Source: an uncultured Lachnoanaerobaculum sp.
GTDB taxonomy: Bacteria; Bacillota; Clostridia; Lachnospirales; Lachnospiraceae
NCBI GenBank assembly: GCA_937925515.1
Contig: CALALP010000086.1
Location: 1-11,324, forward strand
Length of the DNA: 11,324 nt
Direction: 5' to 3'
The notes under the pieces are model-generated. The model saw nothing but the letters and a program-made list of their open reading frames with translations, made no database searches and was not told the origin of the DNA. The number at the start of each line of letters is the position of its first letter. The first letter of the stretch is position 1. This document shows positions 6,018 to 11,324 of the stretch, piece by piece. Both the position numbers and the translations under genes were made by a program.

Positions 6018-6767
6018 ATGAAAAAGGAATTTTTAAAGGTAACAGATTTATCTGTTTGTGTAGGAGATAAATCTATATTAAATAACCTTAGTTTAAATGT
6101 TGGTGAAAGCGAAACCCATGTACTTATGGGGCCTAATGGTGCAGGAAAATCAACACTTGGTAATGCAATTATGGGTAACCCGAAATTTGAGGTTACCGAC
6201 GGAAGTATAGAGTTTGAGGGAATAGATATAACTGATGAATCTACAGACAAAAGAGCAAAAATGGGGATTTATCTCTCATTCCAAAATCCTATCGAAGTAG
6301 CAGGTATTTCACTTGGAAACTTTACCAAAACTGCTATGGAGGCAACTTCAGGAAAAAGACTTCGTATATTAGAATTTCGTAGAGAGGCAGAAAGAATTTT
6401 AAAGCTCCTTGCAATGGACATTTCCTATCTCGATAGAGATTTAAATGTTGGATTTTCAGGTGGAGAAAAGAAAAAAGCTGAGATTTTCCAACTTCTTATG
6501 ATTAAACCTAAGCTTGCAATCCTAGATGAAACAGATTCAGGTCTTGATGTAGACGCTGTAAGAGTTGTTTCAGAGGGAGTTAGAATTTATAGAGAAGAAG
6601 TAAATGGTACTTTACTTATAATAACACATGCAACAAGAATACTTGATGCACTTAAGGTAGATAAAGTACATGTTCTTGTTGACGGCAATATAGTAGCCTC
6701 TGAGGGTGCTGAACTTATAAAAGATATTAACTCAAATGGTTTTGAGAAATATTTTGCTAAGAAGTAG
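6018..6767 (+). CDS. sufC: SUF Fe-S cluster assembly ATPase SufC
   Basis: A 249-residue cytoplasmic ABC-type ATPase that partners SufB and SufD and powers the conformational change of the SufBCD scaffold. Visible motifs are Walker A GPNGAGKST (38-46), Q-loop SFQNP (87-91), the SufC-specific signature NVGFSGGEKKKAEI (143-156), Walker B LAILDE (166-171), D-loop SGLD (174-177) and the switch histidine H204 in IITHATRIL. The length is normal for the family (about 250). AGGAGG lies 4 nt before the ATG. It is the first gene of the operon, and its stop TAG overlaps the start of the ribosome site for sufB, 9 bp before that gene. Related ABC proteins exist, but the signature and neighbours leave little doubt. 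Confidence 0.98.
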   Translation: MKKEFLKVTDLSVCVGDKSILNNLSLNVGESETHVLMGPNGAGKSTLGNAIMGNPKFEVTDGSIEFEGIDITDESTDKRAKMGIYLSFQNPIEVAGISLGNFTKTAMEATSGKRLRILEFRREAERILKLLAMDISYLDRDLNVGFSGGEKKKAEIFQLLMIKPKLAILDETDSGLDVDAVRVVSEGVRIYREEVNGTLLIITHATRILDALKVDKVHVLVDGNIVASEGAELIKDINSNGFEKYFAKK

Positions 6768-6776
6768 GAGGTATAT

Positions 6777-8198
6777 ATGGCTGAAAGACCTGTAAAGGAA
6801 AAAACTTACGTCGAGGACGTAAATCGAAGTATATATGATTTTAGATATGAAGATAAAGATTTCTTTAGAGTTGAGGGAGGACTTACTCCTGAAATAGTAA
6901 TGCAGATTTCTAAAGAAAAGCATGACCCTGAATGGATGACTAAATTTAGGCTTGAGGCATTAAAAACTTATAATGAAATTAAATTGCCTAATTGGGGGCC
7001 TGATATTTCAGACTTAAACATGGATAATATTGTAACCTATGTACGCCCTAATACTGAGATGAAAGGCGATTGGAGTGAAGTTCCACAAGATATAAAAGAT
7101 ACTTTTGAAAGACTTGGTATACCTCAAGCTGAAAGAACTTCTCTTGCAGGAGTTGGAGCTCAATATGATTCAGAGGTAGTTTACCATAGTGTAAGAAAAG
7201 AAATTGAGGCACTTGGTGTTGTATATACCGATATGGAAAGTGCATTACAAGGGCCTTATGCTGATATGATAAAAAAACATTTTATGAAACTTGTCCCACC
7301 AAGCGACCATAAATTTGCAGCACTACATGGTGCAGTATGGTCAGGTGGTTCTTTTGTCTATGTACCAAAGGGGGTAAAGGTTGATATACCTTTACAGTCC
7401 TATTTTAGACTTAATGCTGCAGGTGCAGGTCAGTTTGAGCATACATTAATTATAGTTGAAGAGGGAGCTTATCTACATTTTATAGAGGGTTGTTCTGCTC
7501 CTAAATATAATGTAGCAAACTTACATGCAGGTTGTGTTGAATTATATGTAGCAAAAAATGCAACTCTTCGCTATTCTACTATTGAGAATTGGTCTAAAAA
7601 TATGTATAACCTCAATACAAAGCGTGCTAAGGTTGAAGAGGGTGGAAAAATGGAATGGGTGTCAGGTTCATTCGGCTCTCATGTTTCATATCTATATCCT
7701 ATGACTATATTAAATGGTGCAGATTCAAGTATGGAGTTTACAGGAGTTACATTTGCAGGAGAGGGACAAAACCTTGATACAGGTGCAAAAGTAGTACATA
7801 ATGCACCTAGAACAAATTCTTACATTAACACTAAGTCCATATCAAAAGGTGGTGGTATAAGTACTTTTAGAAGTGCTGTAAGAATTGCAAAAAATGCTGA
7901 AAAGAGTAAGGTCGCAGTATCTTGTAACTCACTTATGATAGATAATCTTTCACGTTCTGATACTATACCTGTTATGGATATAAGAAATTCAGATTCTGAT
8001 GTAGGACATGAGGCATCAATAGGTAAAATAAGTGATGATTCAGTATTCTACCTTATGACAAGAGGTATTTCAGAGGAAGAGGCAAAGGCTATGATTGTAA
8101 GTGGATTTGCTGATAATGTTTCAAAGGAACTTCCACTTGAGTATGCACTTGAAATGAACAATCTAATTCGTCTTGAGATGATTGGAAGTATAGGTTAA
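6777..8198 (+). CDS. sufB: SUF Fe-S cluster scaffold protein SufB
   Basis: A 473-residue core scaffold protein. With SufD and SufC it forms the complex where sulfur and iron are assembled into clusters and passed to apoproteins. The C-terminal landmarks are conserved: VSCNSLMIDNLSRSDTIP, with C383 aligning with E. coli C405 (the sulfur-accepting cysteine), and VGHEASIGKIS, with H411 and E412 aligning with the H433/E434 site. The offset of 22 is the same for both, matching the length difference from the 495-residue E. coli protein. The central beta-helix includes HGAVWSGGSFVYVPKGV (184-200). A less common VMDIRNSDSDVG follows SDTIP, where I would expect something like YNEI, but no key residue is lost. 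AGGAGG precedes the ATG. Confidence 0.98.
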   Translation: MAERPVKEKTYVEDVNRSIYDFRYEDKDFFRVEGGLTPEIVMQISKEKHDPEWMTKFRLEALKTYNEIKLPNWGPDISDLNMDNIVTYVRPNTEMKGDWSEVPQDIKDTFERLGIPQAERTSLAGVGAQYDSEVVYHSVRKEIEALGVVYTDMESALQGPYADMIKKHFMKLVPPSDHKFAALHGAVWSGGSFVYVPKGVKVDIPLQSYFRLNAAGAGQFEHTLIIVEEGAYLHFIEGCSAPKYNVANLHAGCVELYVAKNATLRYSTIENWSKNMYNLNTKRAKVEEGGKMEWVSGSFGSHVSYLYPMTILNGADSSMEFTGVTFAGEGQNLDTGAKVVHNAPRTNSYINTKSISKGGGISTFRSAVRIAKNAEKSKVAVSCNSLMIDNLSRSDTIPVMDIRNSDSDVGHEASIGKISDDSVFYLMTRGISEEEAKAMIVSGFADNVSKELPLEYALEMNNLIRLEMIGSIG

Positions 8199-8208
8199 GG
8201 AGGGTAAG

Positions 8209-9288
8209 ATGAGCGAGAAAGAAAAAATGATTATTAACCGTCTGCCTGCCATAACTTGGAACAGGCTTAATATGAATGAGGCAAAAATAGATTATCCCGG
8301 AACATTACAAGATAATAATATAGAAGTAATATGTCCAAGTCCTGTTGTATATTCAAAACTTAAATCTTATGAGGAAAATGATATAACCACTCTCCCCGGA
8401 GGGCTTGGAGAAGATTCAAATAGACTCATAAAAGAAAGTAATCTTACAAAACATAGTTTTACACTTTCTGAAAATATAGATGTAAATGAACCTATAAAAA
8501 TCAATATAAATTATACAGCTAATAATGCACTTGGAAATTATGTTGAGATAGATGTAAAAGAACATTCAAGCCTTACAGTGATAATGGATTATACTTCAGA
8601 TTCTCTTGCAGAGGGATTTTTCATGGTTCAAACTAAAGTTAAGGCAGCTGCAAATTCAAAAGTAAGAATAGTACAAATTCAAAGAGTAGGTTCAAATGTT
8701 TTATTCTTAAATGATTTCTCAGGTAAGGCAGATACTGATTCCGATGTAAAACTTATTCAACTGATACTTGACGGAGAAGATAGTTATAGTGGAGTTAAGT
8801 TTAAGCTAATCGGCAATAGAGCAAACTTTAATCTCGATACAGGTTATAGATTAAAGAAAAAAGAAAAACTTGATATTAATTATTTAGTGGAACATTTTGC
8901 TCCTAACAGTACTTGTGATATACAGGTAAATGGTGTACTTAGAGATGAGGCAGACAAAACCTTTAGAGGAACTATTGATTTAAAGCGTGGTGCATTTGAC
9001 GCAGACGGCAATGAGCAAGAAACTGTGTTAGCACTTGATGACAGCGTTATAAATAGAAGTTTACCTGTTATCTTATGTGGCGAGGAAAATGTACAGGGAA
9101 ACCATGGTGCTACTATGGGTAGACTTGATGAGGAGCTACTCTTCTATCTCGAAACTAGAGGCATTCCTAAAAAACAAGTTTATGAAATTATGGCAATGGC
9201 TAGAATTGAAAATGTAATTAACAAGATTGAAGATAATGAAACCAAAGTTAAGTTACTTAAGTACATAAAAGGAGAAGAAAATGAGTAA
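8209..9288 (+). CDS. sufD: SUF Fe-S cluster assembly protein SufD
   Basis: A 359-residue partner of SufB in the SufBC2D complex, needed for iron entry and cluster assembly. The N-terminal third is divergent, with WNRLNMNEAKI near 17-27. The beta-helix core and C-terminus carry the family signs: GTIDLKRGAFDADGNEQ, LDDSVINRSLPVILCGEENVQGNHGATMGRLDEELLFYLETRG split over 276-318. H299 in GNHGAT matches the conserved SufD histidine (E. coli H360). It is shorter than the E. coli or Bacillus proteins (about 420-440) because the N-terminal part is compact, as in other clostridial SufD. AAGGAGG spans the sufB stop codon, 10 bp separate the two genes, and the 3' end overlaps sufS by 8 bp, so the two are translationally coupled. 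Confidence 0.95.
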   Translation: MSEKEKMIINRLPAITWNRLNMNEAKIDYPGTLQDNNIEVICPSPVVYSKLKSYEENDITTLPGGLGEDSNRLIKESNLTKHSFTLSENIDVNEPIKININYTANNALGNYVEIDVKEHSSLTVIMDYTSDSLAEGFFMVQTKVKAAANSKVRIVQIQRVGSNVLFLNDFSGKADTDSDVKLIQLILDGEDSYSGVKFKLIGNRANFNLDTGYRLKKKEKLDINYLVEHFAPNSTCDIQVNGVLRDEADKTFRGTIDLKRGAFDADGNEQETVLALDDSVINRSLPVILCGEENVQGNHGATMGRLDEELLFYLETRGIPKKQVYEIMAMARIENVINKIEDNETKVKLLKYIKGEENE

Positions 9289-10495
9289 ACTTTTAAGAAA
9301 TGATTTTCCTCTTATAAATAACTCTAATCTTGCGTATCTTGACAATGCTGCTACCTCTCAAAAACCTCAATGTGTTATAGATGAGATAAGCAGATACTAT
9401 ATTGAGGACAACGCCAATCCAATGCGTGGTCTATATGATTTAAGTATAAGAGCAACTGCTGTTTATGAAAATACTAGAGAAAAAGTTGCTAAATTTATAA
9501 ATTGTAAAACTTCTGATGAAATTGTATTTACAAGAAATGCTACTGAGGGCTTTAACTTAGTTGCATATAGCTATGGAATGAATTTTCTAAATGAAAATGA
9601 TGAGATTTTAGTCGGAATCACTGAACATCACAGTAATCTTTTACCTTGGCAACAAGTTGCAAAAAAAACAGGTGCTAAGTTAAAATTTTTAGAATGTGAT
9701 AAATCAGGGGTAATAACTACAAAGGACTTGGAAGAAAGTCTTACACCAAAAACAAAACTTGTTGCAATAACACAACTTTCAAATGTTACAGGAGTAGAAA
9801 ATAATATAGTTGAGTTTTCAAAAATCATTCATGCAAATAATTCATTATTAGTACTTGATTCAACTCAAGCTGTACCTCATATTAAAGTTGATGTTAGTAA
9901 GTTAAACCCTGATTTTATGGCATTTTCATCACATAAGATGTATGGCCCTATGGGTATTGGTGTTTTATATGGAAAAAAAGAATTACTTGACAAAATGCCT
10001 CCATTTTTATATGGTGGAGAAATGATAGAAAGCGTAACAAGAGAATCTGCTGTTTTTGCTCCTGTTCCTCAAAAGTTTGAGGCAGGAACTGTAACAGCAA
10101 GTGCAGCGGCAGGGCTTAAGGTTGCAATAGAATATATTGAGAAAATAGGTTTTGAAAAAATTTCAGAAAGAGAAAATCTTTTGACTTCATTAGCACTTGA
10201 GGGCTTAAAAGATTATCCTTACATTCATATCATAGGTTCTGAAAACCCTAAAGAACATCATGGCATTATAAGCTTTACAATAGACGGTGTTCATCCCCAT
10301 GATATATCTGAAATTCTTGCTGCTGATGATATTGCAATAAGGGCAGGTCATCATTGTGCACAACCTCTCTTAAATCATTTAGGAATAAGTTCAAGTGCAA
10401 GAGCAAGTTTTGCTTTCTATAATTCTGAAGATGAGATACAAAGATTTATTTCTTCAGTTAAAAACTTAAGAAAAAGGATGGGATATGGCAATTAA
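9281..10495 (+). CDS. sufS: Cysteine desulfurase SufS
   Basis: A 404-residue PLP enzyme of class V aminotransferase fold that removes sulfur from L-cysteine as an enzyme-bound persulfide and releases alanine. Visible sites: the PLP lysine K219 in SSHKMYGPMG; the histidine of TEHHSN (116-117) that stacks on PLP; D193 and Q196 in LDSTQAVPH; and the catalytic cysteine C359 in RAGHHCAQPLL. The short loop around C359 and the length are those of group II desulfurases (SufS/CsdA type), not IscS/NifS. AAAGGAG (9268-9274) lies within the end of sufD. Its last 11 bp overlap the start of sufU, its expected sulfur acceptor. Confidence 0.97.
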   Translation: MSKLLRNDFPLINNSNLAYLDNAATSQKPQCVIDEISRYYIEDNANPMRGLYDLSIRATAVYENTREKVAKFINCKTSDEIVFTRNATEGFNLVAYSYGMNFLNENDEILVGITEHHSNLLPWQQVAKKTGAKLKFLECDKSGVITTKDLEESLTPKTKLVAITQLSNVTGVENNIVEFSKIIHANNSLLVLDSTQAVPHIKVDVSKLNPDFMAFSSHKMYGPMGIGVLYGKKELLDKMPPFLYGGEMIESVTRESAVFAPVPQKFEAGTVTASAAAGLKVAIEYIEKIGFEKISERENLLTSLALEGLKDYPYIHIIGSENPKEHHGIISFTIDGVHPHDISEILAADDIAIRAGHHCAQPLLNHLGISSSARASFAFYNSEDEIQRFISSVKNLRKRMGYGN

Positions 10496-10910
10496 TACTT
10501 TTTATAATGAAATTTTAACCGACCACAATATAAGACCATTGCATAAAGTTCCTCTAAAAGATGCAAATTTTAAATTAGAAGGAGTTAATCCCTCATGTGG
10601 AGATGATATAATTTTAAGTCTTAAGGTTGAAAATGATATAATCGTAGACGGAGGTTTTGAGGGTAGTGGTTGTGCTATCTCTCAAGCCTCAGCAGATATA
10701 ATGCTTGATTTAGTAATAGGAAAAACAAAAGCAGAGGCTACTCGATTATCTGATATTTTCTTACGCATGATTAAGGGAACTGCAAGTGATGAAGAAATAG
10801 AGGAATTAGATGAGGGATGTGCTTTAAAAGACATTTCTCACATGCCTGCAAGGGTTAAATGTGCAGTTTTAGGTTGGCACACCATGGACGAAATGTTTAA
10901 GAATGAATAG
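10485..10910 (+). CDS. sufU: Zinc-dependent sulfurtransferase SufU
   Basis: A 141-residue IscU-fold protein that in Firmicutes takes persulfide sulfur from SufS and hands it to SufBCD. It has the zinc-ligand set of Bacillus SufU: C38 and D40 in NPSCGDD, C63 in GFEGSGCAIS, and C126 in PARVKCAVLGW, with C112 an extra cysteine in the insertion. The roughly 20-residue insertion before the last cysteine (about 98-118) marks SufU rather than IscU, which acts as a scaffold. The length is close to the usual 145-150. AAGGA (10474-10478) lies within sufS, and the two genes overlap by 11 bp. This is the final gene of the operon. Confidence 0.97.
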   Translation: MAINTFYNEILTDHNIRPLHKVPLKDANFKLEGVNPSCGDDIILSLKVENDIIVDGGFEGSGCAISQASADIMLDLVIGKTKAEATRLSDIFLRMIKGTASDEEIEELDEGCALKDISHMPARVKCAVLGWHTMDEMFKNE

Positions 10911-10935
10911 ATGTCTAAAAGCATACTCTAAAAAT

Positions 10936-10981
10936 CTAAGAGGGGATTTTTTTGCCGTTTGGTGAGAAAGTCCCCCCTTAG
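10936..10981. terminator. Probable shared terminator between sufU and the convergent transporter gene
   Basis: CTAAGAGGGGA (10936-10946) pairs with TCCCCCCTTAG (10971-10981), 11 bp with one mismatch, with a 24-nt loop that contains T7 (10947-10953). On the minus strand the stem is followed by ATTTTTAG, a short U-tract. On the plus strand an alternative small hairpin, AAAAATCT/GGATTTTT (10930-10937 with 10944-10951), ends in the T-run. The right arm includes the stop codon of the convergent gene. It is plausibly bidirectional, but neither direction is textbook. Confidence 0.5.
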
Positions 10982-11324
10982 TATAATCTCTCTTTAGTTT
11001 TTCTATATCTTCTAACCAATAGTACATAAAAAATTATGTCCGTTGACAGCACACTAAGCATTACTCCTTTAAGCTCCAAATCAAATATATTTGTAGAAAT
11101 AAACATTATACCAGCTGCTAAAACATTTACAAAAACAGAAATATACAATACATACTTTGACTCTCCAAGTGCTTGCAACGCAGACTTATAAATGTATGAA
11201 AGTAACGAAATAAAATTTACTAAAATAAAACCTACTAAATAAACATTTGCATAAGTAGTTGCACTTTTATTTTGAGCCTGTGAAATTTTTTCTGTAAATT
11301 TGCCTTCTATGGTATAAAATGTAC
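10978..11324 (-). CDS. C-terminal part of a MATE-like membrane transporter (5' end outside window)
   Basis: The minus-strand frame is open from the right edge to a TAA at 10978-10980, giving 115 residues without an internal stop. It contains about three hydrophobic membrane segments (AYLVGFILVNFISLLSYIY; YVLYISVFVNVLAAGIMFIS; GVMLSVLSTDIIFYVLLV) and ends with a basic tail (RRYRKTKERLY). The stretch SALQALGESKYVLYISVFVN resembles the conserved RALGDSKTPLY...N region of MATE (multi antimicrobial extrusion) transporters, and the spacing to the C-terminus fits the end of such a protein. MATE proteins export drugs or metabolites using Na+ or H+. A related polysaccharide flippase is an alternative. 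It is convergent with, and unrelated to, the suf operon. An internal TTG at 11178 is not the true start. Confidence 0.6.
   Translation of the reverse strand, partial: TFYTIEGKFTEKISQAQNKSATTYANVYLVGFILVNFISLLSYIYKSALQALGESKYVLYISVFVNVLAAGIMFISTNIFDLELKGVMLSVLSTDIIFYVLLVRRYRKTKERLY

Noticed and set aside
6002..6250. Minus-strand open frame across the start of sufC
   Set aside because: It is a shadow of sufC with no ribosome site or homology signs. It does not explain the minus-facing terminator at 5883-5931.

Overview
The window is low-GC, AT-rich DNA with strong AGGAGG-type ribosome sites, ATA- and AGA-rich codons and tightly packed operons. The isc-free SUF iron-sulfur operon in the order sufC-sufB-sufD-sufS-sufU, with SufU rather than SufE/SufA, points to an anaerobic Firmicute of the class Clostridia. 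Two SleB-type wall hydrolases carrying SH3 or choline-binding-like repeats, and a HAD protein of a type I associate with that group, make Lachnospiraceae or a close relative the best guess. The family assignment is inference.

Left third (1-3375), mostly minus strand. A three-gene leftward operon reads from about 3375: a Nudix-DUF429 fusion protein, then a membrane-anchored SH3-SleB protein (11-bp overlap with the first gene), then a secreted SleB protein with wall-binding repeats (36-bp gap). The two SleB domains align without gaps over 106 residues, about 60 of them identical, so they are in-cluster paralogues with different anchoring modules. At the left edge the tail of a rightward gene appears to run 22 bp into the end of this operon.

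Middle (3376-6017). The divergent region 3376-3762 holds three consecutive stem-loops, one with a stem of about 25 bp, and a near-consensus promoter (TTAACA-N17-TATAAT). That promoter drives a HAD-family hydrolase and an unrecognised secreted or multi-pass membrane protein. The next gap, 5687-6017, holds a good promoter (TTGTAA-N17-TATAAT) about 200 nt upstream of sufC. The implied leader contains a 16-bp stem-loop whose U-tract faces the minus strand, and an inverted repeat just before sufC that could be an operator.

Right half (6018-11324). sufC, sufB, sufD, sufS and sufU are all intact, with their catalytic and ligand residues in place and short gaps or overlaps. SufS takes sulfur from cysteine, SufU carries it as a zinc-dependent acceptor, and the SufBCD ATPase complex is the scaffold where clusters are built. 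No Rrf2/IscR-type regulator gene is seen in the window. The operon ends at a stem-loop shared with a convergent, partial MATE-like membrane transporter gene that leaves the window at the right edge.

No tRNA, rRNA, CRISPR array or insertion sequence was recognised. The most unusual items are the Nudix-DUF429 fusion with a possible internal start, the triple stem-loop region at 3524-3674, and the minus-oriented terminator-like hairpin in the suf leader.
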